A stretch of DNA of 64,000 nucleotides from Streptomyces sp. NBC_01237 (GTDB lineage: Bacteria; Actinomycetota; Actinomycetes; Streptomycetales; Streptomycetaceae): positions 1,488,001-1,552,000 of the forward strand of contig NZ_CP108509.1 in the NCBI RefSeq assembly GCF_035917275.1. Reading direction: 5' to 3'. This document shows positions 32,488-41,779 of this stretch, in pieces; the first letter of the stretch is position 1, and the number at the start of each line of letters is the position of its first letter. A program made the translations under genes and the position numbers. The notes beneath the pieces are model-generated. The model did not search any database. It had not been told where the DNA came from and saw only the letters and a list, made by a program, of their open reading frames with translations.

Positions 32488-33510
32488 TCAGGACGCGCTC
32501 GGCCTGACCGTGAGCGGTTCGCGTGCGCGCGGTTCGGCTGCGCGCGGTTCGGTGGCGAGGGCCTGGCGGTCCTGTTGCCGCGGGCTGCCGATGACGACCC
32601 GCGACGGCGCACCGCTCACGGGCGCACCGCCCGCCACCGTCTCGCCCGCCGCCGTCTCGGCCTCTTCCCCGGTCACGGCCATGGGCCGGGCCTGAGCGCG
32701 GCTGAGCAGGATCACCCCGCGTACCGCGGCCGCCGTGCCGAGGAGCGCCGGGACCAGACCGGCCGCTCCGCCCTGGAGGCGTTCACCGAGGAGGGCGAGG
32801 CCGATCGCTGCGGCGGCGACCGGATTGGCCAGGGTGACCACGGCGAGCGGGGCGCCGAGACCGCCGCGGTAGGCGGTCTGGGAGAGCAGCAGGCCGCCCA
32901 TGGCGAAGGCGGAGACGAGCAGCGCCACGGTCAGCAGCCGCCAGCTGAACAGCGGTCCCGTGGTGTGGTCGGTCACGGCGACCGTCAGGGTCTGGGTGAG
33001 CGCGGAAGCGACGCCGGAGGTGATGCCGGAGGCCGCCGCGTGCCGCAGTCCCGGCCGTGTGCCGGGGCGGCTGAGACCGGCGACGACCGCCATGGTGGCC
33101 GCGCCGACGCCGAGCGCCTCGACAAGACTCAAGGTCTCGTGCGGCGCGGTGCCGCCCGAGGTGAGCAGCAGGGCTCCGAGGCCGAGGAGGGTGAGGACCG
33201 TGCCGCGCCATTCGGTCCGGCTGACCCGGCGCCCGGCGGCGCGCGCCCCGAGCGGGACGGCGGCGACGAGGGTGAGCGCGCCCAGCGGCTGGACGAGGGT
33301 GAGCGGTCCGTACTTCAGCGCGGCGACATGGAGCAGGGCGCCGCCCGCGTTCAGACCGACCGCCGACCACCAGGCACCGCGGCCCAGCAGGCGCAGGGTG
33401 CCGGTGGAGGGTTCGGTGCGTCCGGCGAGCCGGGACTGTGCCACGGCCGCCGCCGCGTAGGCGGCTGCGGAGACGAGGGACAGTGCGACGGCGATGAGCG
33501 TGGCGTTCAC
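32488..33510 (-). CDS. EamA/DMT-superfamily transporter
   Basis: A 340-residue membrane protein with about nine to ten helices in two repeats, typical of the DMT superfamily: LKYGPLTLVQPLGALTLV in the first half and GGLGAPLAVVTLANPVAAAAIGLALLGERLQ in the second, the latter the EamA hallmark. A ~70-residue hydrophilic tail follows. Substrate unknown. Its GTG start overlaps the stop of the upstream PAP2 gene (GTGA), so it is co-translated with a lipid phosphatase-like protein. Confidence 0.87.
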   Translation of the reverse strand: MNATLIAVALSLVSAAAYAAAAVAQSRLAGRTEPSTGTLRLLGRGAWWSAVGLNAGGALLHVAALKYGPLTLVQPLGALTLVAAVPLGARAAGRRVSRTEWRGTVLTLLGLGALLLTSGGTAPHETLSLVEALGVGAATMAVVAGLSRPGTRPGLRHAAASGITSGVASALTQTLTVAVTDHTTGPLFSWRLLTVALLVSAFAMGGLLLSQTAYRGGLGAPLAVVTLANPVAAAAIGLALLGERLQGGAAGLVPALLGTAAAVRGVILLSRAQARPMAVTGEEAETAAGETVAGGAPVSGAPSRVVIGSPRQQDRQALATEPRAAEPRAREPLTVRPSAS

Positions 33511-34406
33511 CGCCGGGCTCCCGACCGGGCGAGCGTCCGTGCTCCGGCGCCGGTACCGGCGGTGGGTCCGGTGTACGTCCGGGTCTCGGCGACGGCCGCC
33601 GGTGCATGGGCGACGGCGAACGCGGAACCGGCTGCGGGCACCCCGCCGGACGGCCACGGCAGATGCTCCCGGACCGGAGCGGGGCGCGACAGCCGCAGGG
33701 CGGCGAAGGCGACGGCGAGCAGCGCCGAGACGACGATCGCGTCGAGCCAGTAGTGGTTGGCGGTGCCCACGATGACGAGCAGCGTCACCAGCGGGTGCAG
33801 CAGCCACAGCCAGCGCCACCGGGAGCGGGTGGCGACGATCAGCCCGACGGCGACCATCACCGCCCAGCCGAAGTGCAGGGAGGGCATCGCCGCGAACTGG
33901 TTCGCCATCGAGTCGGTAGAGGGGGTGTTCCCGTACACCGTCGGGCCGTACACCTGGCCGGTGTCCACGAGGGCCGCGGCGTCCAGCATCCGGGGCGGGG
34001 CGAGCGGGAACAGCAGATGGAGCGCGAGCGCGGCGCCGGTGAGTACGGCGAGTATGCGGCGCGACCAGACGTAGTGGCGGGGCCTGCGCCAGTAGAGCCA
34101 GACCAGGAACAGCACCGTGGCCGGGAAGTGCACGGTCGCGTAGTACGTGTTCGCCACATGGATCAGCGTCTCGCTGTGCAGCAGCACGCTCTGCACGGCG
34201 CCCTCACCGGGGAGATGGACGGCGCGTTCGAAGTCCCATACGTGTCCGGCGTTGCGGAACGCTTCCTCGACATGTCCGTTGGCGGCCTGCCGGCCGAGCT
34301 TGTACACGAGGAAGAGTCCCGCGACCAGGAGGAACTCACGGACGAGGGGCGGTCGGGCAGAAGTGTCCGGCTCCCGGTCTGCAGGCTTGCTGCGGGCGTG
34401 TATCAC
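33507..34406 (-). CDS. PAP2-superfamily membrane phosphatase
   Basis: A 299-residue polytopic membrane protein. C-terminal PAP2 motifs are visible: AMPSLHFGWAVM (the PSxH motif) and GTANHYWLDAIV (the HxxxD catalytic motif), with membrane helices between. The variant first motif is as seen in inositol phosphorylceramide synthase/PAP2-like proteins. It probably acts on a lipid phosphate. GTG 34406 follows AAAGGGG by six bases; the longer frame would begin inside the repeat operator. It is divergent from the TetR gene and heads a two-gene operon with the EamA transporter. Confidence 0.88.
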   Translation of the reverse strand: MIHARSKPADREPDTSARPPLVREFLLVAGLFLVYKLGRQAANGHVEEAFRNAGHVWDFERAVHLPGEGAVQSVLLHSETLIHVANTYYATVHFPATVLFLVWLYWRRPRHYVWSRRILAVLTGAALALHLLFPLAPPRMLDAAALVDTGQVYGPTVYGNTPSTDSMANQFAAMPSLHFGWAVMVAVGLIVATRSRWRWLWLLHPLVTLLVIVGTANHYWLDAIVVSALLAVAFAALRLSRPAPVREHLPWPSGGVPAAGSAFAVAHAPAAVAETRTYTGPTAGTGAGARTLARSGARR

Positions 34407-34460
34407 CCGATGCCCCTTTGCTGACGAAGCGCTGTTACGGCGGCATGGTCCACTCCATGC

Positions 34461-34531
34461 CGTATCGATACGCCAGTGTACCGATACGCGAACGTATCGG
34501 TACACGCGCGTATCGGTACACTGGCGTATCG
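34461..34531. promoter_or_regulatory. Complex operator: 25-bp inverted repeat plus internal copy between PAP2 and TetR genes
   Basis: Two perfect 25-base arms (34466-34490 and 34507-34531) flank a 16-base centre holding a third copy of the core CGTATCGGTACAC; a further small palindrome CGTATCGATACG begins at 34461. The array fills the divergent promoter region and is presumably bound by the adjacent TetR protein. Confidence 0.8.
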
Positions 34532-34566
34532 AGGGACCTCACCGCAGAGCCGCAGGAGGGAAGCGC

Positions 34567-35196
34567 ATGCCGTCGCAGGATTCCGCACAGGAACCGGCAC
34601 TCGCGTCACGCCGGTCGAAGATCACACCGGAGCGGGCGCAGGAGCTGTACACGGCCGTGCTGGACCTCTTGCGGGAGAGCGGGTACGAGTCACTGACCAT
34701 GGAGGGAGTGGCCTCGCGCACCCGCTGCGGGAAGTCGACGCTCTACCGGCAGTGGGGCTCCAAGCCCGAACTGGTCGTCGCCGCGCTGCACGGCACCCGC
34801 CGCATGCTGCTCTCGCACATCGACACGGGCACCCTGGCCGGGGACCTGCGCGAGGCGGCGCGGGCCATCGGCGAGGGCTCCGGCCGCGACACCCCTCTGA
34901 TGCACGCGCTCAGCCACGCCGCGCTCCAGAGCCCCGAGCTGCTGTGCGCGTTGCGGGAGGCGCTGATCCTGCCGGAGATCGCGGCGATCGACGCCATGGT
35001 CCGGCGGGGCATGGACCGCGGCGAGATCGCGGCCGGTCATCCCGCGGCGGAGTACGTGGCCGCGCAGCTGCTCGGCGTGATGCGCGCGCGCCCCCTGCTG
35101 GAGGGGCGGTACGCGGACGAGGCGTATCTCACACGGTTCGTGGTGACCACGATCCTCCCCGGACTGGGACTTGAGGCACCGCCCCCGGAGTCCTGA
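34567..35196 (+). CDS. TetR-family transcriptional regulator
   Basis: A 209-residue regulator. The N-terminal HTH is clear: ERAQELYTAVLDLLRESGYESLTMEGVASRTRCGKSTLYRQWGSKPELV, given here in parts as LTMEGVASRTRCGKSTLYRQ for the recognition segment. The C-terminal part resembles TetR_C_16-type ligand domains. Start ATG 34567 follows GGAGGG. It is divergent from the PAP2-EamA operon and separated from it by the repeat operator, so it probably regulates both itself and that operon. Confidence 0.93.
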   Translation: MPSQDSAQEPALASRRSKITPERAQELYTAVLDLLRESGYESLTMEGVASRTRCGKSTLYRQWGSKPELVVAALHGTRRMLLSHIDTGTLAGDLREAARAIGEGSGRDTPLMHALSHAALQSPELLCALREALILPEIAAIDAMVRRGMDRGEIAAGHPAAEYVAAQLLGVMRARPLLEGRYADEAYLTRFVVTTILPGLGLEAPPPES

Positions 35197-35275
35197 ACAA
35201 GACGTGGACCGTCCGCCCCGGCGGAGAGACGGTCCACCCGCGCCGCACCGTGGGGACGGGGGCGGCGCACCGCCC

Positions 35276-35313
35276 GGCCGGCCGGTGACTCCTTCGGGAG
35301 CCACCGGCCGGCC
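35276..35313. terminator. Hairpin terminator after the TetR gene
   Basis: Two 17-base arms pair with a single mismatch around a TTCG tetraloop, followed by GTGTTTC. It lies 80 bp after the TetR stop. Confidence 0.8.
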
Positions 35314-35451
35314 GTGTTTCCGGCCGCACCCCCGGCGGGCCGCGCCCCGTCGCGCGGTCAGCCCCGGCACACCCGGTGGACCTGGCGCACCCCTAGGTCA
35401 CCAAACAAATGATTGGTAGATTCGTCGCTCCATACCGATGGAGGGCGGACC

Positions 35452-36237
35452 ATGGGCTTCGGCAATCCGATCGACTTCTCCGGGCGGGCGGTGCTCGTCA
35501 CCGGAGGCACCAAGGGCGTCGGCGCGGCGATCGCCGCCGCATTCCTCACCGCGGGCGCGGACGTCATGGTGTGCGGGCGCGGCGAACCGGCGGAGCTGCC
35601 GACGGCGGGCGGGCGACCGGCCCTCTTCCGGGTCGCGGACGTCCGGGACCCCGCTGCCGCCGCCGCACTGGTGGCGGCGGCCGTCGAGCGGTTCGGCCGG
35701 CTCGATGTGCTCGTCAACAACGCGGGCGGCTCCCCCGACGCCGACGCGGCGACCGTCTCCCCGCGCTTCGTCGAGAAGGTCGTCGCCCTCAACCTCCTGG
35801 CCCCGTTCTATGCGGCGCAGGCCGCGAACCTGGTCATGCGGGAGCAGCCGGAGGGCGGCAGCGTGATCAACATCGGCAGTGTCTCCGCACACCACCCGCA
35901 GCCGGGGACCGCCGCCTACTCCGCCGCCAAGGCGGGCCTGCTGGGGCTGACGCGGGCGCTGGCCCTGGAATGGGCGCCGAGGGTGCGCGTCAACCACATC
36001 ACGGCGGGGCCGGTCCGCACCGAGGGCACCGCCTCCGTCCACGGCGAGGACCGGGGGACGGCGATGGCGGACGTCCTGGCGATGCGCCGGCCGGCGGTGC
36101 CCGACGACGTGGCCCACGCCTGTCTCTATCTGGCCGGCGGGCTGGCACCGTACGTCAACGGCGCCGACCTGGCCGTGCACGGCGGCGGGGAGGTACCGGC
36201 CAGATATCTCACCAGGACCCCTTTCTCGTCCCCTTGA
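35452..36237 (+). CDS. Short-chain dehydrogenase/reductase
   Basis: A 261-residue classical SDR. It has the nucleotide motif TGGTKGVG near 17-24, LVNNAGG, the catalytic Ser in INIGSVSAHHPQ, YSAAKAG (Tyr and Lys) and the downstream HITAGPVRTEG. NAD(P)-dependent oxidation or reduction of an alcohol/ketone; substrate unknown. ATG 35452 follows GGAGGGCGGACC. A CCAA-N8-TTGG element at 35401-35416 upstream could be an operator. The next gene starts 54 bp later and may be co-transcribed. Confidence 0.92.
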   Translation: MGFGNPIDFSGRAVLVTGGTKGVGAAIAAAFLTAGADVMVCGRGEPAELPTAGGRPALFRVADVRDPAAAAALVAAAVERFGRLDVLVNNAGGSPDADAATVSPRFVEKVVALNLLAPFYAAQAANLVMREQPEGGSVINIGSVSAHHPQPGTAAYSAAKAGLLGLTRALALEWAPRVRVNHITAGPVRTEGTASVHGEDRGTAMADVLAMRRPAVPDDVAHACLYLAGGLAPYVNGADLAVHGGGEVPARYLTRTPFSSP

Positions 36238-36291
36238 CGATATCCCCCGGTACCCCTTATCGTCGCACCGACGAGATCGAGGGGGTCCCCC

Positions 36292-37305
36292 ATGGCCGAC
36301 ATCACCAAGCGCTTCGGCTGGCGCCATCTGCGCTCCGCGCCCACCGCACACATCCGCCACCACAAGCGCGGCAAGCTCGCCCACGACGGCCCCGGGCTCA
36401 GCTTCTGGTACCGGTCACTGACTGCCGCACTGTCCGAAGTGCCGGTGGACGACCGCGAGCTGGCCATGGCGTTCCACGCCCGTACGGCCGACTTCCAGGA
36501 CGTGACCGTGCAGGCCACCGTGACGTACCGGATCAGCGACCCGGCGGCGGCCGCGGCCCGCCTCGACTTCTCCGTGGACCCGGACACCGGTGACTGGCGC
36601 AGCGCGCCGCTGGAACAGATCGCCACCCTGCTCACCGAGACCGCACAGCAGCACGCCCTGGACGTCCTGGCCCGCACCCCGCTCGCCGCCGCACTGGTGG
36701 ACGGGGTCGCCTCGGTACGCGAACGGGTGGCCACGGGCCTCGCGGCCGAACCCCGGCTGCCCGCCACCGGCATCGACGTGGTGGCCGTGCGCGTCGTGGC
36801 GATCCGCCCCGAGGCCGAGGTCGAGCGCGCCCTGCGCACCCCGGCCCGCGAGCAGATCCAGCAGGAGGCCGACCGGGCCACCTACGAACGCCGGGCCGTC
36901 GCGGTCGAGCGGGAGCGCGCCATCGCCGAGAACGAACTGGGCAGCCAGATCGAACTGGCCCGCAGGGAAGAGCAGCTGGTGGAGCAGCGCGGCACCAACG
37001 CCCGGCGCGCGGCCGAGGAGAAGGCGGCGGCCGACTCGGTACGCACCGAGGCCGAGGCGACCCGCACGGTGCGGCTCGCACGCGCGGAAGCGGCCGCGGC
37101 CCGCGACACCGGAGCGGCACGCGCCGAGGCCCAGGCGGCCTGGCTGCGGGTGCACGCCGAGGTGGACCCGACGACGCTGCACGCCCTGGCGGTGACGCGG
37201 CTGGCCGAGAACCTGCCGCGCATCGACAGCCTCACCCTGTCCCCCGACGTCCTCACCGGGCTGCTCGCCAAGCTCGGCCGGCCGGACCCGGAGACGGAGG
37301 CATGA
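36292..37305 (+). CDS. SPFH/Band-7 domain protein
   Basis: A 337-residue protein with an SPFH/prohibitin domain (about 35-175; segments DFQDVTVQATVTYRISDP and LPATGIDVVAVRVVAIRP) followed by a long charged Ala/Glu/Arg coiled coil (about 180-285) and a short C-terminal helix. No N-terminal membrane anchor is obvious, unlike most flotillins. SPFH proteins form oligomeric membrane scaffolds. Its stop overlaps the next start (ATGA), tying it to an NAD-kinase-like protein. Function unknown. Confidence 0.85.
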   Translation: MADITKRFGWRHLRSAPTAHIRHHKRGKLAHDGPGLSFWYRSLTAALSEVPVDDRELAMAFHARTADFQDVTVQATVTYRISDPAAAAARLDFSVDPDTGDWRSAPLEQIATLLTETAQQHALDVLARTPLAAALVDGVASVRERVATGLAAEPRLPATGIDVVAVRVVAIRPEAEVERALRTPAREQIQQEADRATYERRAVAVERERAIAENELGSQIELARREEQLVEQRGTNARRAAEEKAAADSVRTEAEATRTVRLARAEAAAARDTGAARAEAQAAWLRVHAEVDPTTLHALAVTRLAENLPRIDSLTLSPDVLTGLLAKLGRPDPETEA

Positions 37306-38201
37306 GCCTCGCCCCGCGTGCGGTGCTCGTGCACCGGACCACCGAGTACGAGGAACTGCTCGCCCGGCACGGGACGCACGGCCAGGCCGCGTTCTTCCTG
37401 TCCAGCCGCGGCCGGTCGATCGACGAGGTGGCCCGGCGCCACGACCGTACGCGGCGGGCACTGACCGAGGTGGCGGCCGCCGTGCCGTTGCAGTGGCGCG
37501 GCTCCCGGGTGGAGCGCGCGGACCTGGACCGCTTCCTCTTCGCCCCCGAGGACGTGGTGGTCGTGGTCGGGCAGGACGGGCTGGTCGCCAATGCCGCGAA
37601 GTACCTCTCGGGCCAGCCGGTGGTGGGGATCGACACCGATCCCGGGCGCAACCCCGGTGTCCTGGTCCGCCACCGCCCCGCCGACGCGGCCGCCCTGCTC
37701 CGGACGGCCGTCGCGCCCGGCGGTGCGGTGGAGGAGCTCACCATGGTCGAGGCCGTCGCCGACGACACCCAACGGCTGCTCGCGCTGAACGAGATCTATC
37801 TCGGGCCGCCCGGCCACCAGACCGCGCGCTACCGTCTGGGCCCCGACGATGCGGCGACGGCCGCGGAGGCGCAGGCGTCGTCGGGCGTCCTGGTCGGTAC
37901 GGGCACCGGCGCCACCGGCTGGCTCCGCTCCCTGTGGCTGGAGCGCGGCGGCGTGCCCGAGCTGCCCGCACCGTCCGATCCGCGGCTGCTCTGGTTCGTC
38001 CGCGAGGCATGGCCCTCTCCCGCGACCGGCACTTCGCGCGTCGCGGGTGCGCTGGGCCCCGGGCACGGGCTCCGGCTCACCGTCGAGTCGGACCGGATCG
38101 TGGTGTTCGGGGACGGCATGGAGTCCGATGCCCTGGAACTGACCTGGGGCCAGACCGTACGGCTCGGCATCGCCGCGACCTCGCTGCGGCTCATCACCTG
38201 A
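37302..38201 (+). CDS. NAD kinase-like protein
   Basis: A 299-residue protein resembling NAD+/sphingosine-kinase-fold enzymes. From about 80 on there is [21 protein letters not shown] in place of the GGDG motif, then [15 protein letters not shown], a [10 protein letters not shown] segment (Asn-Glu of NAD kinases) and [13 protein letters not shown], like the Gly-rich loop near the active site. The first 75 residues ([21 protein letters not shown]) look like a substrate-side helical region. GGDG is changed to GQDG but keeps the catalytic Asp. It is translationally coupled to the SPFH gene. Activity cannot be confirmed from sequence. Confidence 0.7.
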   Translation: MSLAPRAVLVHRTTEYEELLARHGTHGQAAFFLSSRGRSIDEVARRHDRTRRALTEVAAAVPLQWRGSRVERADLDRFLFAPEDVVVVVGQDGLVANAAKYLSGQPVVGIDTDPGRNPGVLVRHRPADAAALLRTAVAPGGAVEELTMVEAVADDTQRLLALNEIYLGPPGHQTARYRLGPDDAATAAEAQASSGVLVGTGTGATGWLRSLWLERGGVPELPAPSDPRLLWFVREAWPSPATGTSRVAGALGPGHGLRLTVESDRIVVFGDGMESDALELTWGQTVRLGIAATSLRLIT

Positions 38202-38343
38202 ACCCGGGCAGCACCGAAGTCCCTCCGGCCCCGCGCGGAGGCGCCGGAGCGGATCCGCCCGGGTGGCCGCCCAGCATCCCGGCAATGTGAGGATGGCCAC
38301 GAGGAACAACGGTTCCCGTACGGCGCACAAGGAGCAGAGCACC

Positions 38344-38850
38344 ATGACCGGCGAGTCCACCACCGGCCCGAACCGCAATACCCGCCCACCGGTGGCGCAG
38401 GCCGCACTCGGGGTGGGGGTCATCGTCCAGGACGGACATGGACGCGTCCTGCTCGGCCGGCATCACGGCGGCACCTGGGAGCTGCCGGGCGGCAAGATCG
38501 ACCCGACCCATGAGTCCGTCGCCGCGGCGGCCGTACGCGAGCTGCGCGAGGAGACCGGCCTGGAGGTCGAGGAGGCCGCCGTGAACGTCTTCGCGATGCT
38601 GCACGACGTGGTCGCCAGCATCAACCGCGTCAGCATGGCGGCATCGGTGACGCTCGGGGCCGGCGTGCCGCAGGTCACGGAGCCCCATCTGATCAGCACC
38701 TGGCAGTGGATCTCCCCCGAAGCACTGCCCGGCCCGCTCTTCGACCCGTCGGCGCAGGTCCTGGCGGCCTGGCGGCCGGACCTCGCCCTCGCGCATCCGC
38801 CGGCCCACCTGCTGCGCATCGCCCCCTCGGACAGCCCCTACAACTCTTAA
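38344..38850 (+). CDS. Nudix hydrolase
   Basis: A 168-residue protein with an intact Nudix box: [18 protein letters not shown] then LREETGL, giving Gx5Ex7REUxEExGU. Preceding [13 protein letters not shown] is typical. It hydrolyses a nucleoside diphosphate linked to another moiety, perhaps as a pool-cleaning MutT/NUDT15-like enzyme. ATG 38344 follows AAGGAG; an earlier in-frame ATG lacks a site. Confidence 0.92.
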   Translation: MTGESTTGPNRNTRPPVAQAALGVGVIVQDGHGRVLLGRHHGGTWELPGGKIDPTHESVAAAAVRELREETGLEVEEAAVNVFAMLHDVVASINRVSMAASVTLGAGVPQVTEPHLISTWQWISPEALPGPLFDPSAQVLAAWRPDLALAHPPAHLLRIAPSDSPYNS

Positions 38851-38891
38851 TCATTTGCCTAGGAGTCATAGGCGCCCCTAGCGTCGTCGGC

Positions 38892-39386
38892 ATGAGAGCC
38901 GTCAGCGAGCAGGACATCCGCGCATCGTTCGTCAACTGTTCCAAGGGCGAGGCGAAGCGTCTCCCGATGCCGCGTGATCTCGACGAGCGCCGGTGGGACG
39001 ATCTGGACTTCCTGGGCTGGCGCGATCTCTCCGCACCCGACCGCAGCTATCTCGTCACCGAACTCCGGGGCACGCTCGTCGGCATCACCCTGCGCTTTCC
39101 GTCCCATCAGCGCGGCTTCCTCCACCGCAGCATGTGCTCGGTCTGCCTGACCACCCATCCCGGCAGTGGCGTCTCCCTGATGACCGCCCGCAAGCGGGGA
39201 CAGGCGGGCCGGGACGGGAATTCCGTCGGGATCTACCTCTGCACCGACCTGAACTGCTCCCTGTACGTACGGGGCAAGAAGGATCCGGCCCCCGGGGCCC
39301 GTTTCGAGGAGTCCCTGTCCCTGGAGGAGCAGATCGAACGCACCCGGAACAAGCTGTTCGCCTTCCTGGACACGCTCTCCGGCTGA
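38892..39386 (+). CDS. FBP-domain (FusB/FusC-like) zinc-finger protein
   Basis: A 164-residue protein. The C-terminal half has a four-Cys treble-clef pattern: SMCSVCLTTHP then YLCTDLNCSLYV, with the FLHRS and GKKDP context of the FBP domain, the zinc domain shared with FusB-type proteins that bind elongation factor G. A link to ribosome or EF-G rescue is inferred from family only. It is a single gene, with a short 41-bp upstream region. Confidence 0.8.
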   Translation: MRAVSEQDIRASFVNCSKGEAKRLPMPRDLDERRWDDLDFLGWRDLSAPDRSYLVTELRGTLVGITLRFPSHQRGFLHRSMCSVCLTTHPGSGVSLMTARKRGQAGRDGNSVGIYLCTDLNCSLYVRGKKDPAPGARFEESLSLEEQIERTRNKLFAFLDTLSG

Positions 39387-39485
39387 ACCGGCGGCCGCCG
39401 TAACCCTTCCGGACGCCTACGGATGCGGAACCAAGAGGTCAGATATACGAATAAGTCACCATTCGCGTGATTGGAGTAGGCGCTC

Positions 39486-39890
39486 ATGGATGACTACCCG
39501 CTGCTGAACCTCTTTCTGACCATGCTCTACCTGTTCCTCTGGGTCCTGTGGTTCTTCCTCCTGTTCAAGGTGGTGACGGACCTCTTCCGGGACCATTCGC
39601 TCAACGGCTGGGCCAAGGCGGGCTGGCTGGTCCTCGTCATCCTCCTGCCCTATATCGGCGTGCTGGTCTACCTCATCGTCCGGGGCCGCAGCATGGCCCA
39701 ACGGGATGCCAAACAGGCCAAGGACTCGGAGGCGGCGTTCCGCCAGTACGTGAAGCAGGCCGCGGGCACGGAGGGCGGGTCCGGCACCGGCAGCCATGTG
39801 AGCGACCTCGCCAAGCTCGCCGAGCTCAAGGACAAGGGCGACATCAATCAGGAGGAGTACGAGAAGGCCAAGGCCAAGCTTCTCGTCTGA
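39486..39890 (+). CDS. PLDc_N plus SHOCT-domain membrane protein
   Basis: A 134-residue protein. Two membrane helices (about 9-30 and 45-66) frame the PLDc_N motif, with DHSLNGWAKAGWLVLVILLP between. After a Gly/Ser linker the C-terminal SHOCT domain reads LAKLAELKDKGDINQEEYEK. Such proteins are common in actinobacteria; function is not established. It precedes a very long hairpin. Confidence 0.85.
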   Translation: MDDYPLLNLFLTMLYLFLWVLWFFLLFKVVTDLFRDHSLNGWAKAGWLVLVILLPYIGVLVYLIVRGRSMAQRDAKQAKDSEAAFRQYVKQAAGTEGGSGTGSHVSDLAKLAELKDKGDINQEEYEKAKAKLLV

Positions 39891-39953
39891 GGCACGGGAC
39901 GGACGACGCGCCCGACATGGCGTCGGGCGTCCCGCCGAGGACTCCCCCGCACA

Positions 39954-40017
39954 GTCCGTCACACACGCAGCGGCCGTACCGGATCCCTCCGGTACGGCCG
40001 CTGCGTGTGTGACGGAC
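39954..40017. terminator. Perfect 30-bp inverted repeat, probable bidirectional terminator
   Basis: Arms 39954-39983 and 39988-40017 are exact reverse complements separated by a four-base loop. It lies in the 344-bp gap between the convergent PLDc_N/SHOCT gene and glpK. No coding sequence that I can support lies in this gap. Confidence 0.85.
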
Positions 40018-40172
40018 CAAAGCCAGGCCACCACCCTCCGCTGTTCTCCGGCCGGCCCCTACCCGTGGCCCGGTCGGCTTCAGGCTGGGGCACTCGTCCC
40101 CGCCGCACCCGGCGCGACCGACGGAGCAGCCGCGGACCGCGGTGGTCACCGCCCCACGCGTGCGGCACACGA

Positions 40173-40203
40173 CGTGGCGCCGCCCCTTCGGGACGGCGCC
40201 ACG
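40173..40203. terminator. Second hairpin after glpK (leftward)
   Basis: Arms of 14 bases (40173-40186 and 40190-40203) pair with one mismatch around a three-base loop, 31 bp beyond the glpK stop on the minus strand. Confidence 0.7.
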
Positions 40204-40234
40204 ACACGGAAGAACTCGCCGGATACAGAGGTGG

Positions 40235-41752
40235 TCAGGGGACCTTCACCCAGTCGAGGGTGCGTTCCACAGCCCTCTTCCAGCCCGCGTAGCCTTCCGC
40301 GCGCTGCTCCTCGGACCACTGGGGCGACCAACGCTTCGACTCGTGCCACTGGGTGCGCAGTTCGTCGGTGTTCTGCCAGAAGCCGATGGCCAGCCCCGCC
40401 GCGTAGGCCGCGCCGAGAGCAGTCGTCTCCGCGACGACGGGACGGCTGACCTGGACACCGAGGACATCGGACTGGATCTGCATGCAGAGATCGTTGGCGG
40501 TGACACCGCCGTCGACCTTGAGCACGTCGAGATGGACCCCGGAGTCCTGCTCCATGGCTTCGACCACATCACGGCTCTGGTAGCAGATGGCCTCCAGAGT
40601 CGCCCGTGCCAGGTGGGCGTTGTCGTTGTACCTGGCCAGGCCGACGATCGCCCCGCGGGCGTCGGAACGCCAGTACGGCGCGAAGAGGCCGGAGAACGCG
40701 GGAACGAAGTACATGCCCCCGTTGTCCTCGACGCTCCGGGCCAGCTCCTCGCTCTCCGCGGCCGACTTGATGATCTTCAGCTGGTCGCGCAGCCACTGCA
40801 CCGCGGATCCGGTGACAGCGATGGAACCCTCCAGCGCGTAGACCGCGGGGCTGTCACCGAACTGGTAGGCCACCGTGGTGAGGAGTCCGTGCTGCGAGCG
40901 GACCAGCTCGGTGCCGGTGTTGAGCAGCAGGAAGTTGCCGGTCCCGTAGGTGTTCTTGGCCTCACCGGGGGCGAAGCAGACTTGACCGACCGTGGCTGCC
41001 TGCTGGTCGCCGAGGACACCGCCGATGGGAATGGCGGCACGCAGCGGTCGGGAGGTGCGGGTGGAACCGTAGGCTTCCGGGTGCGACGAGGGGTTGATCG
41101 TGGGAAGCATCGCCCGGGGGATGCCGAAGAAGCCCATGAGTTCCTCGTCCCAGTCGAGGGTCTCCAGGTTCATCAGCATGGTGCGGCTCGCGTTGGTCAC
41201 GTCGGTGGCGTGGATGCCGCCGTCGGGGCCGCCGGTCAGGTTCCACAGGACCCAGGCGTCCGTGTTGCCGAAGATGGCGTGACCGGCCTCCGCCGCTTCC
41301 CGTACGCCGTCGACGTTCTCCAGGATCCACTGGATCTTGCCGCCGGAGAAGTAGGTCGCCGGCGGCAGCCCTGCCTTGCGCCGGATGACCTCGCCCTGCC
41401 CCGAGCGTTCGAGGTTCGCCGCGATGGTGTCGGTGCGGGTGTCCTGCCACACGATGGCGTTGTAGTAGGGCCGCCCGTTGCGCCGGTCCCAGACCACCGT
41501 CGTCTCACGCTGGTTGGTGATCCCGATGGCCACCAGGTCGCTCGGCGACAGACCCCCGTACCGCAGGGCGTTCTGCATGACCGAGTTGGTGCGTTCCCAG
41601 ATCTCCACGGGGTCGTGCTCCACCCAGCCGGAGCGGGGCAGGATCTGGGCGTGCTCCAGCTGGTGCTTGGCGACCTCGTTGCCACCGTGATCGAAGATCA
41701 TGAATCGGGTACTGGTGGTGCCCTGGTCCACCGCACCAATGAAGTCCGCCAT
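40235..41752 (-). CDS. glpK: Glycerol kinase
   Basis: A 505-residue FGGY kinase that phosphorylates glycerol to glycerol 3-phosphate. GlpK features are present from the start: [29 protein letters not shown], and [15 protein letters not shown]; Asp in [15 protein letters not shown] is in the C-terminal lobe. Length fits. It lies 27 bp after the glpF stop in one operon, as in Streptomyces gyl loci; the glycerol-3-phosphate dehydrogenase gene that often follows is absent here and two hairpins come next. Confidence 0.97.
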   Translation of the reverse strand: MADFIGAVDQGTTSTRFMIFDHGGNEVAKHQLEHAQILPRSGWVEHDPVEIWERTNSVMQNALRYGGLSPSDLVAIGITNQRETTVVWDRRNGRPYYNAIVWQDTRTDTIAANLERSGQGEVIRRKAGLPPATYFSGGKIQWILENVDGVREAAEAGHAIFGNTDAWVLWNLTGGPDGGIHATDVTNASRTMLMNLETLDWDEELMGFFGIPRAMLPTINPSSHPEAYGSTRTSRPLRAAIPIGGVLGDQQAATVGQVCFAPGEAKNTYGTGNFLLLNTGTELVRSQHGLLTTVAYQFGDSPAVYALEGSIAVTGSAVQWLRDQLKIIKSAAESEELARSVEDNGGMYFVPAFSGLFAPYWRSDARGAIVGLARYNDNAHLARATLEAICYQSRDVVEAMEQDSGVHLDVLKVDGGVTANDLCMQIQSDVLGVQVSRPVVAETTALGAAYAAGLAIGFWQNTDELRTQWHESKRWSPQWSEEQRAEGYAGWKRAVERTLDWVKVP

Positions 41753-41779
41753 GATGTGCCACCTCTCCGGCCGGTGTGG

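Noticed and set aside
35400..35417. CCAA-N8-TTGG element before the SDR gene as an operator
   Set aside because: The half-sites are only four bases and no regulator gene is directly adjacent, so chance cannot be excluded; mentioned in the SDR entry only.
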